Below are positions 25,376-35,725 of a stretch of DNA of 64,000 nt, one piece after another. This stretch comes from Prostheceraeus crozeri. Lineage: Eukaryota > Platyhelminthes > Polycladida > Euryleptidae. The stretch spans positions 1 to 64,000 of the forward strand of contig CAJQUW010012890.1 in assembly GCA_907163375.1 (NCBI GenBank), in the 5' to 3' direction. Within the stretch, counting starts at the first letter, position 1; each line of letters starts with the position of its first letter. Under the pieces are notes generated by a model that did no database searches, had not been told where the DNA came from, and was given only the letters and a program-made list of their open reading frames with translations. The translations under genes and the position numbers were made by a program.

Positions 25376-26118
25376 CAGTAGAACCCACTTATAACGTACT
25401 TCAAGGGACCTAAAAAATTGGTACGTTATATCCGAAGTATGTTGTATCCGAGGTGTACAATAACAAGTTGTATAAGAAATATTGAAGCCTACTTCTGCAC
25501 CAAATTAAGTTGTCAATTGAAATAGTAAGGTCCTATCCATCATGACCAGCTAATTCTCACTATGCATCACCATAAATACATGTGCATGTAATGTACATTT
25601 ATTTGTATGCCCTCGCCCTACATGTATGATCATGCCTACTCGAGAAAACAGCATAGTTTTCTAAATGAGAAACAGCACAGACTAAAAAAACAAGTCTCAG
25701 ATGAAGATTCGATGGAACAGCAGTGACGCGTTAAGAAGACACCATCACAAACAATGTCTTAATTCCAGTTCACTTCTATCGATTGCTCATTGGACGGATT
25801 CGACACTCAAAAGTTGTCCTCCTCCGAGCCGATAACAATTGAGCTGTTGCTGCCATCATCAAACGCAACAAGTTATTGTAGAATCGTGTCAGCTTCGTTT
25901 CGATGATTCAGAATACTTAAGTACTTTCATCCCTAAGTACGTTGTAAAAAATCAAAATTTGCTCTGTGGACCTTTGAAAAGAGTTCGCTATATCCGAGTA
26001 CGCTATAACCGAGGCATTTTACATAGACATAATAGGAATTTTTGTCTGTGCCTGCAAGAGGAGTACGTTATATCCGAGAGTTCGTTATAACCGAGTCCGT
26101 TATAAGTGGGTTCTACTG
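25376..26118. mobile_element. pogo/Tigger-like MITE nested in hAT copy A
   Basis: The ends are CAGTAGAACCCACTTATAAC and its reverse complement, flanked by TA on both sides (25374-25375, 26119-26120). Ends of the form CAGTAGAACC..TATAACG are typical of pogo/Tigger elements. Internal blocks such as GTTATATCCGA recur near both ends. No transposase is encoded. The uninterrupted copy of the host element near 51590 shows the empty site (AATATAATGCAAGC), which confirms the insertion boundaries. Confidence 0.85.
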
Positions 26119-26403
26119 TACAAGCAAATTATTTATTCTCGTGCATGGCTGTCATTGTCTTGATGTCAACTTTCTCCGTCAAACAAAAGTACAGAGACAC
26201 TGCTGCATACAAAGCTTGTAATAGTTGAGGGAATGAACTGTGACAGTGAATAAAGGATTGTCCTTTCACTCGGTGATTTAGTAGAGAAGACAAGCCCTCC
26301 TAGCTTCGATCACACCTGCGCGCCAAAGGTCACATCAGAGACAAAAATGAAATACCAGTTTGTTTGAGAACATTACCTCTTACACAAACGTTAATCTTGT
26401 GTG

Positions 26404-26592
26404 ATGGCTCCTGCAAAGCGCATATTAAAATCGAAAGTGTACTCATATTTCTTGAAGAAGGATGGATAATTTTCCTGCATGGTAGAGACTGGAGAAAAAC
26501 CGTGTGAGGCACACATTAACAAAATGGGAGGAGGCGAGTCGCATGGATCCAATTTAAAGCGACATTTGATAAACTTTCATCGAAACTGATTG
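26404..26592 (+). pseudogene. BED-finger-like transposase exon relic in hAT copy A
   Basis: From an ATG at 26404 the frame reads MAPAKRILKSK, then FSCMVETGEKPC, then SNLKRHLINFH. Cys..Cys followed by LKRHL..H is the shape of the BED zinc finger at the N-terminus of hAT transposases, which binds the element's ends. A stop interrupts the frame upstream of FSCMV. The same exon lies at 51871-52062 in copy B. No catalytic domain follows, so this is a leftover first exon of the parent transposase. Confidence 0.55.
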
Positions 26593-26696
26593 ATAATTGA
26601 TACAATGATCACTAAAGATAGGTTCAGGTAAGCCTATAATGATCTATGATGTAGGCTACTAGTTTTCTTAAAGAACTAGGGTACATATACTGGCCA

Positions 26697-27497
26697 AAAT
26701 TAGTAAAATTAAAACTTAAGATATCAGCAGAGCCTCGCCAGATAATCTGTTGATATTAACAATTAAGATGCGTTCCCACAGGGTAGTAGCCGTGGTCGAT
26801 ATTTTTATGCCTGAAGATAGAAAATATTTTCCTCATTTGACCATTTAATTTCTCTGAATCATTTGATGGCCTGTCAACATGATTCTCAAGCAATAAGATG
26901 AAATGGATACCGACAAAAATTAGTCATACAAGTACAAATATGCATTCTCGACCAAATTCTGTGCACGGAGTTTCATGCCTTTATCTTAGTTAAAGCATCT
27001 ATCTATTGAATAGATTAAGTAATGAAGGATTAAGTTTAGTCAAGCAGCGCGTTGTTGTTTTTCGACTCTACATGCTGCAAATATGTTTTTTAAAAAGATA
27101 TCAGCTATATCACGTGAAGATTACGTTAAACAACAATCGATACACGATTTGCAAGGGACATATCCCGGAATTTTTGGTCAAAAGAGTCATTTAAATATTT
27201 ACATGTACCGCAGATACCTTTTGACTTGATGACTTCACTGTTTCAAAAAGGTTGCATATCCTAAATGTTTTCGCTTTCCGTTTTTATAAAGCTAAATATA
27301 ACTTGCGAGAATAGGCAACAATAGGTACATCAAATAAGATCCAATTTATTTGTTGTGGACAAATGCGTTATACATGAACAATTTTCAAAAAAATCACTGC
27401 ATATTAAATGTTTAAAAAGTTGTTACGTTTTATTAGAACTTTTCAACTTTTAGTACTTTTAATCTTAACAGTGGTCAATTTTTGCAGATGATACATA
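26697..27497. other. No gene recognised
   Basis: No supported gene. The stretch lies between the truncated hAT copy and the mariner element, and I see no element end in it. Confidence 0.4.
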
Positions 27498-27637
27498 CGT
27501 GGTGTGATCCAAAATGTCCCGGACTAACCTACTTGCAGATAACCTGTGATAACGAATACTACTTCAGATGTAAATTTAGGTCTTTAAGGCATGAGAAATA
27601 TGGTCGCCGAAATTTTTCCGGTCAGTTTTCTATTTTT
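27498..27637 (+). repeat. Left TIR of mariner
   Basis: This is the reverse complement of 29097-29235. The outer part (CGTGGTGTGATCC...) is perfectly matched. A mismatch appears near 27604 (GGTCGCC against GGTTGCC), and the match fades after the run of T near 27635. Confidence 0.85.
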
Positions 27638-27882
27638 AAAAAATATTTTTACATTTTAACATGAATTTCTGTATTTTCTGAATTGATCGAGATCCGATTT
27701 GTCTTATTGTTATAGTTAGATTGATTTTGATTTGTACCTTACTTGACGGATATCTTTGCCATGAATATTGCACGTCTTTTGTTAATTGCTTCATGTGTTA
27801 CGATATCAATCAGTGAAGTTCATTCAGCACGCATTCATTAAGAAATCCGTGTCAACGATGGTTCTTTGTTCTATCAGTTTTC

Positions 27883-28938
27883 ATGATGGATGTGACAAGC
27901 GTGTCTTCAGTCGAATATCGCAGCGTGATACGATACCTCCTGATCCGCGGCTTCGCTAATGGTGACATTCTAAAGGAATTAAGCCTGGCATATGGAAGCA
28001 AAGCTCCATCGAGAACTACTGCTTATTTCTGGATAAGCGAATTTAAACGCGGAAGACAATCTGTGGAGCAAGATTTTTCAACTGTTGGTCGGCCGCAGGA
28101 GATTCCGGAAGAGAAATCGAGTCAGTGCGATGAAGTGATTACAGCACACAGAAGGATAACCATCCGTGAGTTGTCAAGAGAGTTGCGAATCAGTTATCAC
28201 TCCTGTCATGACATCATCGAAAGACTTGGATATCGCAAACTGGCATCACGTTTCGTACCGAAGTTTCTGTCACCTGAAATGAAGGAGAACAGACTTCTGG
28301 CTGCACAGTCAAATTTGGATCTCCTCGAAATGCACGGAGATCAGTTTCTGAACTGCATCCTTACAGAGGATGAAACACCTTTAAGTTTGTATCTGCCTCA
28401 AAGTAAGCGAGAATCTGCAGAGTGGCGAAAATCAGGCGAGTCTGCCCCTTTGAAAATGCGATCCGGAACATCACATCGCCGGTCGTTGATGCTGACGGTC
28501 TTTTGGAACGCTTCGGGAATCCAACTGGTTGACTTTGCGGATAAAGGAGTAAGAATCAATAGCGAATATTATTCCAATCTGTTATCTGAAGCGAGGAAGA
28601 AAATAAGAAAGCCACGAAACATTCCCCTCTACTTGCTTCATGACAATGCTCCGATTCACACCTCGCAGGAGACAACCAATGCCTTAACGAGAAACGGATT
28701 TCAACTATTGAGCCATCCTCCTTATTCACCTGACTTGGCCCCAAGTGACTTCTATCTGTTTAGATTCCTCAAAAAGCATCTTCGTGGACACCATTTTGAA
28801 TCGCCAGTTGAACTGCGGGATGCAGTTACTGAGTTTTTTGATTCTTTGACACCGGAATTTTTTCATAAAGCTTTTTGTGAATTGAGACTTCGTTGGCAAA
28901 AAGTGACAAATGCTAACGGCTCATACATTGAAAAGTAA
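27883..28938 (+). CDS. Mariner transposase, DD34D
   Basis: The 351-codon open frame has the layout and length of mariner transposases (about 345 residues), which cut the element out and paste it into TA sites. The N-terminal third holds two helix-turn-helix regions (residues about 14-60 with FWISEFKRGRQS, and about 90-125 with TIRELSRELRISYH). The catalytic domain follows. The first Asp lies in LTEDETPLSLY (about 160), where many mariners have TGDE. The second lies in LLHDNAPIHTS (about 253). The third lies in PPYSPDLAPSDFYLF (about 288), with 34 residues between the last two by my count. The signature YSPDLAPSD is diagnostic. The first ATG is used, with a second Met directly after it. No stop or frameshift is visible, so the enzyme may be active. 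Confidence 0.93.
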   Translation: MMDVTSVSSVEYRSVIRYLLIRGFANGDILKELSLAYGSKAPSRTTAYFWISEFKRGRQSVEQDFSTVGRPQEIPEEKSSQCDEVITAHRRITIRELSRELRISYHSCHDIIERLGYRKLASRFVPKFLSPEMKENRLLAAQSNLDLLEMHGDQFLNCILTEDETPLSLYLPQSKRESAEWRKSGESAPLKMRSGTSHRRSLMLTVFWNASGIQLVDFADKGVRINSEYYSNLLSEARKKIRKPRNIPLYLLHDNAPIHTSQETTNALTRNGFQLLSHPPYSPDLAPSDFYLFRFLKKHLRGHHFESPVELRDAVTEFFDSLTPEFFHKAFCELRLRWQKVTNANGSYIEK

Positions 28939-29096
28939 ACTGTTTTCTGGAACAAAACATTTGTTTTTCCGTTAATTATTAGTCAGGTTATTAGTGATAG
29001 CTTAACTGTCAAGTTAATCTAAATATATTAATTCTAAATCGCTAGAATTTATAGGAAAATCTTGAAATTCAGACAAAAATGTTTGAAAATTTTGAA

Positions 29097-29235
29097 AAAA
29101 TGGAAAACTGACCGGAAAAATTTCGGCAACCATATTTCTCATGCCTTAAAGACCTAAATTTACATCTGAAGTAGTATTCGTTATCACAGGTTATCTGCAA
29201 GTAGGTTAGTCCGGGACATTTTGGATCACACCACG
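29097..29235 (-). repeat. Right TIR of mariner
   Basis: Mirror of the left TIR, ending GGATCACACCACG. The TA duplication follows at 29236-29237. Confidence 0.85.
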
Positions 29236-29237
29236 TA

Positions 29238-30045
29238 TGCCCTAAAGAATACACAATCATGTAATTAGTAATTAGCTTCTTATAAAATGATTCTTAAGGC
29301 GATACACTCGACTAACGTAATTGATGTTTTCTTTCAGGATGGTTAAATGCGCAAAACGACATGCAAGATTCATCCGGCCCGCGTCGAGCCTTTATGTATA
29401 AAAAATCGGTTTTCTAACACAGAAGAAGGAACCAATTTTTAAACACTTTATACCAATTAAATTAGGAAGGAATATACAAGAAAAGAAAAACATAAATTTA
29501 CATTTTCCTATACATTTGCATGAAACACATCATTCATTTTTTCTCATTGTCAAATTATCGTGAAAATCTCTATGGAATCTGCATCGAAATCATTAATTTG
29601 AGGAGTCATAACTTTTTGAGAATTTCCTTAAAAATTCACTGCTCTCAATTAATTATCTTGGAAAGGAGTTAATCAAGATGTTCTAAAGATGTGAGTGGAT
29701 TGTCAGCAGACATATCCGCATTTGTCAAACATAAATGTAATTTGCTATACAAATGCTGATGTAATCTTTCCTCCTAATCCACAATTTTGCTTTCATACAA
29801 GACATCGCATGCAATATAGCAATACAGCAGTGATTAATACAGGCAAGATTCAGTAGTTCATTGCATAAGATATTGACTGTCGATGAGAATTGCTTTGAAT
29901 ACAATGCTGGTCGTGTTATTTCCCTACATCTAAATTGACAACATTTTCAAATGTTCCATGATGCAATAAATGCATGGTCTCCATACCAATGCCGTGATTA
30001 TATCCACATTGGAACACGCCTTCCACAGTCTTTTATTATATGAAC
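29238..30045. other. No gene recognised
   Basis: AT-rich DNA with no supported exon or element end. Confidence 0.4.
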
Positions 30046-30565
30046 CATAGAGTAAATGTATAGGGCAGTAGAGTGTCGACTGAAAAAAAACAGCATGCAG
30101 TCAAAATTTCTATATCAAAAGATTCAGTTTTTTTACGCAGATTACGTTCCTGTGGTCTAAAAATATTTGATCAATTTTTAACTAAGGAGCTAAATTTTTC
30201 CTAATTATTCCTATGCTTATATACTAGCAATTTGAAACCTCTATATAAGTAGTGTGAAACTTATTAGTTATCAAAAGGAATGAACAAGTATCTTAATTAA
30301 GCGGAAATTGCGTTGATTATCAAGAAAATTTCATGATCCGCAAGTCTTCATGGAAAAGTTGAAACCATATTGTGATTCCTGGCTGATCAAATTTCATTTT
30401 CAATTCAATTTTTATCGTCATGATTTCATCATTCATTAAAATTCATGTTTCAGTTCTTGAATCTGAATAGTAATGTGGATCCGCTAACATCTTTTGAAGT
30501 TAACCATGATCATTGTAATTGATTGCGATATTTTGCTCTTTCAGTGGTAGGTAGTTCTGACCACA
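30046..30565 (-). mobile_element. 0.84-kb element family, partial copy (right half)
   Basis: It begins CATAGAGTAAATGTATAGG and continues through TAGAGTGTCGACTG, the right end of the family in reverse orientation. Similarity to the copy at 21845-22680 runs to about 30558 (CAGTGGTAGGTAG) and then stops. The missing half is the part present at 31609-31940. Confidence 0.75.
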
Positions 30566-31608
30566 CTTAACCCTTAACAGGCCGACGTCAAAAACAGCTT
30601 TAAAAGACCAACCTATGGTCAAAACGACCATTGATACAAAAACAAATGATTTCTACCAAAGAAGTATTTTTTCATGCTTCTGATAGATCATATTCATAAT
30701 TAAACATGAAAAGTGTCTCAGGATATGACGGAAAACATCATCCTGCTAAATATCCTATTCATTCTACTCACCGCGCCATCGATGTGCTCGTGCGGAAACT
30801 TACATTCCATGAATATGTTGCTCTATCTGCTCACATTTCGGCAAAGATCTTCCCTTATTATGACAAATCTAACATCATGACGATGTCTTTGATCCTCGGA
30901 ACTCAATGCTTGATCCTGATGACCTATAAATTCCTTAATTTGTCATATCAAGCGTCGCTGAAGTCATGGTAATCTCAGATGATGCTCTGAATTGAAACAG
31001 GCCATTTCTTTGACAAGGATGATGAGCTCATCACGTCGATGATGTTTGGAGGCCTTCCATGACCAGTCAGGATGCGTAAAATTGAAATTTGCTGCCAAAT
31101 CGATGGTTGCAACAACTACGAAGTTGCTTTGAAAATGTAGCAACACGTAGTTGACCAAACGACGGGAGATCATGTTCATAGTCGAGAAAAGTAAAAAGTA
31201 ACTCCCCTGTTTTACGGTCGAAAGTTCTTTTAAAGTCAAAGTCAGTCAGACGGTACTTCAATGGTCGGTGTAACTACTAGGTGGACCCCCTAGTACACCT
31301 AGTAGCAACACCCTGATATTCGAAACATTTTAGTGTAGCTTTTTATTATAAGCTCTGCAACATCAACTCCGGCTTTAGATTCTTTGAACGAATGCTGCAA
31401 ATTGTTGTTCCTTTTAGGTTCCTAACCGTCAATTGCCATTTGTTCGTGCATTGGCTAGAGTCCAGAAAAAATACCTCGATCTACAAGCAGCAGAGATAAA
31501 AGATCATGTGATTGTGAATCACCATTCGAGCGTTGTAATTATTGACTGAAATTGAAGTTCAAAGTAAATGTTTAGAGCCGAATAACTTTTCCACTATCCA
31601 CATTAAGA
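30566..31608. other. No gene; possible piggyBac-type end at 30568
   Basis: TTAACCCTTAACAGGC at about 30568-30583 looks like a piggyBac-type end (TTAA followed by CCCTT..), but I found no matching right end. An 88-codon ORF (30706-30972) has no recognisable domain. A small palindrome, CTACTAGGTG..CACCTAGTAG, lies near 31276-31304. Confidence 0.3.
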
Positions 31609-31940
31609 CATAGAGTAAGTATATTAGGTAGAGTGGCAACTCAGCATTTATTAAATCCCCAATGTGTATGTAATTTCGATTTTATTAAATAAACTCGAGA
31701 TGAATACAATTGATAATTGCTACCAAACGTGAGATATGCAAAGTCTTGCAGTTCTGAGGAAATTACCACGGAATTGAATGATCATGATAGCAATGCAGAA
31801 AGAATGATGGCATTTTACACATTCTCAGTGTCATGACAGCCTTGGATATTTGATGTTTGTTAAATTAGCAATTCAATGGGTTCCTATTACTTTCATGCTC
31901 AACCTTAAAAGCATTTTCTTAATCGTGATCATATCACAGG
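31609..31940 (+). mobile_element. 0.84-kb element family, partial copy (left half)
   Basis: It starts CATAGAGTAAGTATATTAGG and follows the family through GATCATATCACAGG at 31940, then departs. The break falls at nearly the same internal position where the reverse-oriented partial copy at 30046-30565 begins, so the two halves are complementary. Confidence 0.75.
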
Positions 31941-31969
31941 ACCCATGAAGATATACCCATGATATCATA

Positions 31970-32314
31970 CCCATGAAGTGCCGACACGGGTGCGTCAATC
32001 TTGCGATTTGCTTTTCTGCAATACCGCATTTGTTTCATTCCCGATTATCTATCTGGGCCACAGCAACAATGCCGTGACACTAGTTATGGCGATACATTAT
32101 TAATAGCTGCGCTACTAACGTACACATCCCCGTTTCTCTGGCTCAAAATATGGCGGGGGATGTGTACATCAATAGCGTAGCTATTAGATGTATCGCCATA
32201 ACTAGTGTTACGGCATTTTTGCTGTGGCCAAGATAGATAATCGGGAATGGAACTAATGCGGTACTGCAGAAAAGAAAATCGGAAGATTGACGCACCTGTG
32301 TCGCACTTCATGGG
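31970..32314. repeat. Foldback MITE, arms about 165 bp
   Basis: The sequence reads CCCATGAAGTG... outward and ...CACTTCATGGG at the other end. The arms pair along nearly their whole length, including CGATTATCTATCT against AGATAGATAATCG, with a short loop near 32135-32150. ATA flanks both sides (31967-31969, 32315-32317), a possible 3-bp duplication. No coding content. A transcript would fold into a long hairpin. Confidence 0.8.
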
Positions 32315-33619
32315 ATAATCAAGCTGACTGCAATTCAAAACTCCCTTCCTGATTTAATCGGTTAAATTTACGAAGCGGATAGCTGTGCTGTTTAGGAGAT
32401 AAAATACAATTCTGAAGTTCAAATGTGTATGTTCTCATCATAAAAAGGGGACTGAAACAATCGCATAATCACACAAGTATTAAAATCTGATACAGAATTA
32501 CATGATACGAGACTTGTCAAAATGAACACGCTGAATTTTATTTAGACATCAAACACAGAGATTCTAGAATAAATTATTTATGTGTATATACAGCACTTAT
32601 TAGAAATATCTGATGACATAGTTTTCCAACAACCAACATACCGGTAATCACTTAAAAATGAAAGAAATAGCTAAATAGCTATGAGCATGACTGTAGTTGG
32701 CCATCATTTCTTGCATTAGCATAAATAAATTGACACTGCCATCAGTGCTGCATCGGAGAAACTTGGAGGCTTTTGCAGAAAAGGATCAATTAGCTCTTCA
32801 AAGGCAATCCTCCATCTGAAAAATCCAACCTCTAGCAGACAGAAAATTTCAAAATGCTACTAAGAACTAACTAACTATACCCAAAAACAGCGATTCATTT
32901 CTATAGGATATGACGGACAACTAGTAAGTATTTTAATGTTTAGCTACTACAGTCTTGCTCAGCTACAGTTATTATATTTATTTGTTATTAAGTAGTTAGA
33001 AGAGAGCTATTCAATATTTCCATTAAGTACTGCATCTAACTATATCGTATGATGTCTAACAGAAAAGGATTGATTAGACTTGAATAAAAAACCCTTACAA
33101 TAGCACAAATGTTGTGAAGAGTGTTCAATCTCCTCTCGAAGTGGCGTCATCTACTAAAAGTCATCTATTTAAGAAATTTCATTTTAACAAGTCTTAGAAT
33201 TACTGTCCGGTAAAGAATACTGAAGCGTGGTAGGGAGTAAAAAAATTACGGATGAACCGTTGAATTTTGAATGAGCTAGAGACTTGATATGAAATTGAAA
33301 TTAAGTTCGAGCATATTATCAATGCCATTTAAGCAATATCTTAGCAACAGTTTTAAGTAATACATTTCCCACTTGTTACAAGACAAAATGAAATTAACGT
33401 GACTTTTTTTACAGAAGCTGCAGTTTAAGATTGCAAAATAATAACAGTTACGCGGTAATGATAGTAAATTCACGACTATGTCTCATCTGCAATTACAGGA
33501 AAGATAATTAATCTGGATACGAATCATGATTATCAAGCAACCTGGAAAAATCTGAAAGGCAGATAATAATTATAATATTAGTAATTCTTGGCAATTTTTA
33601 TTGATCTGGTAAAGAAAGA
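32315..33619. other. No gene recognised
   Basis: AT-rich DNA with no supported exon, RNA gene or element end. Confidence 0.4.
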
Positions 33620-34135
33620 TTCTGATATCATTTTCCTTTATAGTTGAAATCAATGAAATATTATTATTCTTCAGTCTTTCTACGCACAAAAATCAATAAA
33701 TTATGACAAAATATATTTCGTCGATCTGGTCTCATCGATTGAGATAGAAAGAAGTCCTACGTAAAAATTTTTGAAGTCAAATGCTAAATCATTTGAAATC
33801 TCTGTACAAAATTACAAACCATCAATGTCAATGTCGACATCTACCAAATATACACATATAACAAAGTTCATTGATTCTTGTTGTACTGACAGAACTACGA
33901 CAATCAATGAGCTGTGGTATATGTGTATATTTCTTAGATATCGATATTGACAGTTTGTAATTTTGTAGAGATTTCAAATGATTTGGAATTTGATTTCCTG
34001 AATTTTTTCATATGATTTCTTTCTATTTCAATTGATAAAGTCAGATCGGCGAAATATATCTTGACATAATTTATTAATTTTTGTGCACAGAAAAACTTAA
34101 AAATTCATTAATTTCAACTAAAAAGAAAATGATTA
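33620..34135. repeat. Imperfect foldback repeat centred near 33880
   Basis: The arms pair over about 240 bp each. Examples are ATATACACATATA against TATATGTGTATAT around the centre, AAATCATTTGAAATCTCTG against AGATTTCAAATGATTT, and AATAAATTATGACAAAATATATTTCG against CGAAATATATCTTGACATAATTTATT. The loop is about 40 bp. No duplication was identified at the ends, which are approximate. It is probably an old foldback MITE. Confidence 0.7.
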
Positions 34136-35224
34136 ATGAAGATGAATTTCTTCATTTTCTGAGTCATGGGTACAGAGGTGATAATACCCGGAATATAATC
34201 TAAACAGGAAGCATAAAGAACTTATCTCCGATGAAATTTGTCATAAAGCTTCATAGCCTCAATGAACATTTTCATAAAAATAAGTTGAATAAAAACTTGA
34301 AATTCAACGGTTCATCAGGCGATGTGATCAATGAAACTATAAAAAAAGCTACTGGCGCGCGTAGCGCATCTATGAAAGTGAAAGTCAGAGAAGACCACTC
34401 AATAGTCCGAGTCCACTTAGTCCGAGTCAGATAAATCACTGTGACTTAACTGCGCTTGGGCCTCCGCCTCCTTCATCTAAACTCTCGTTGTCGCCGCCCA
34501 CCTTTGCGGTCCCTTGTACCACGCAGATACCTGCTGGAGATCTCCTCAAAATTCTTGGAAGTTATCGTTGGAAACTGCTGTTTCTTCACAGAATCTGTAA
34601 CGGAAATGGCACCATTTTACACCCACATAGCTGCTATGTCACTGAAATGGTGTCGTCTTTATATTTCAAGATAAAAGTTTACAACATCCGGTGGATATGA
34701 CGATCCCAGTTGATTAAAATTCATCGGAGATAATGTATTCGCAGACATGTTTCAGTAGACAAGATACCATCATCAGTGACCGTGACAACGATCAATAACA
34801 ATGATGTAATATATGCAGGACTTAAAGGAAAGAAAAATCAATGCAAGGAAGGTGGTTGTGATTTGTTACAATTATTCATAAAATAATGCGAATGAAGAAA
34901 TGACTTCATGTAGAATGGTTGAACAATTTTTGTGTATGGACTGCGCTAACTGATCCCCGTTCAGCGTGGACAAGGACGAAAAACGGGGAAGTAAGTAAGG
35001 AGTGCGCATGAGAGCGTACATTGAGCACCTTGAAACTTTCGTATTGTGCGCTATATGAATACTGTATTTTCATAAACAAAATTTTCAATAAATGAGAACT
35101 TTAAAATTGCCTTTGTCAGGATATCAATATGAAACGATTTTAGAAGGGAGTCGACCTTTCACGTATTTGTTTATCCAAGCAGATAATAATAGACCTGTTT
35201 CACTATGAAAACTACCCGCAATAA
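34136..35224. other. No gene recognised; GC-richer patch
   Basis: A GC-richer patch at about 34440-34560 lies inside two overlapping ORFs of about 70 codons (34456-34674 and 34488-34700). Neither has a recognisable motif, so an exon cannot be claimed. Confidence 0.35.
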
Positions 35225-35725
35225 GAAGGAATGAGCATGGGATCCTCCATTGAACCTTTGTAGTTGAATTCCCATTAGACATTACAGGAAGCAATGTCGG
35301 TTTTTACATAAAGTACATTAATGACATTTTAACTGTCTTTTCGGTCTGCAACCGAAACCCACACTTTTTTAAAACGGTTTAATGCTGTTGATTCATCACT
35401 TCATCTTACCATAAAAAAGAACCGATAAATAGCTCAATTAATTTTCTAGATATGATAATTTTCATAAAAATGGCAAATTTGAAACCAATTGTATAAAAGA
35501 AACAAATACATTATTGTATATACTCATAACCACTCCTACAGTCCCTATTGTTATAAGAACAACGCGATTAAAGCATTGTACAATATATCTCAAAAACTGC
35601 CTCTCAATGGTCATACGCGGCAAATTTGCATTTTTACGCAGGCCGAGTAAATTTATGCAGGTAAACTATTGCGCATATGTAAAGAATGAAAGCACTGTAT
35701 ACATAGATAAAATTTCAATGTGATT
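35225..35725 (+). mobile_element. Penelope-like element, reverse-transcriptase fragment
   Basis: Pieces in the expected order match a Penelope-type reverse transcriptase: MSMGSSIEPL (about 35232, the MGSPLSP motif), VGFYIKYINDILTVF (about 35300, the YxDD-equivalent core, here IND), SSINFLDMIIF (about 35434, the NFLDVxI motif), a decayed KPT-type block, and a downstream open stretch from 35514. The copy is broken and truncated on both sides, with no GIY-YIG domain in view. It is a fossil of the same class as the piece at 24 kb, though I cannot tell whether it is the same lineage. Confidence 0.7.

Larger units (their letters stand above)
25257..26696 (+). mobile_element. Non-autonomous hAT element, copy A, 3'-truncated and interrupted
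   Basis: It starts CAGGGATGCGGAGTC (25257) and aligns along its length with the complete copy at 51506-52243, except that a 743-bp MITE sits inside it (25376-26118) and similarity stops near 26696 before the right end. The repeated word CGGAGTCCTATCA near the left end is shared by both copies. It carries the same BED-finger-like exon as copy B (26404-26592). Without the right end no target duplication can be read. Confidence 0.8.
27498..29235 (+). mobile_element. Full-length mariner element with long TIRs
   Basis: This 1738-bp element is bounded by inverted repeats of about 140 bp (27498-27637 and 29097-29235) starting CGTGGTGTGATCC and differing at very few positions. TA flanks both sides (27496-27497, 29236-29237). 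The flanking CATA...TATG is also symmetrical, so the outer boundary could be placed two or more bases further out. It carries one open transposase frame. TIRs this long are unusual, since classic mariners have about 30 bp. The near identity of the arms and the open frame suggest a fairly recent insertion. Confidence 0.9.

Noticed and set aside
27482-27664. 60-codon ORF at the left mariner TIR, with a matching one at 29069-29260
   Set aside because: Both are the same inverted-repeat sequence read on opposite strands. The frames are shadows of the TIRs rather than genes.
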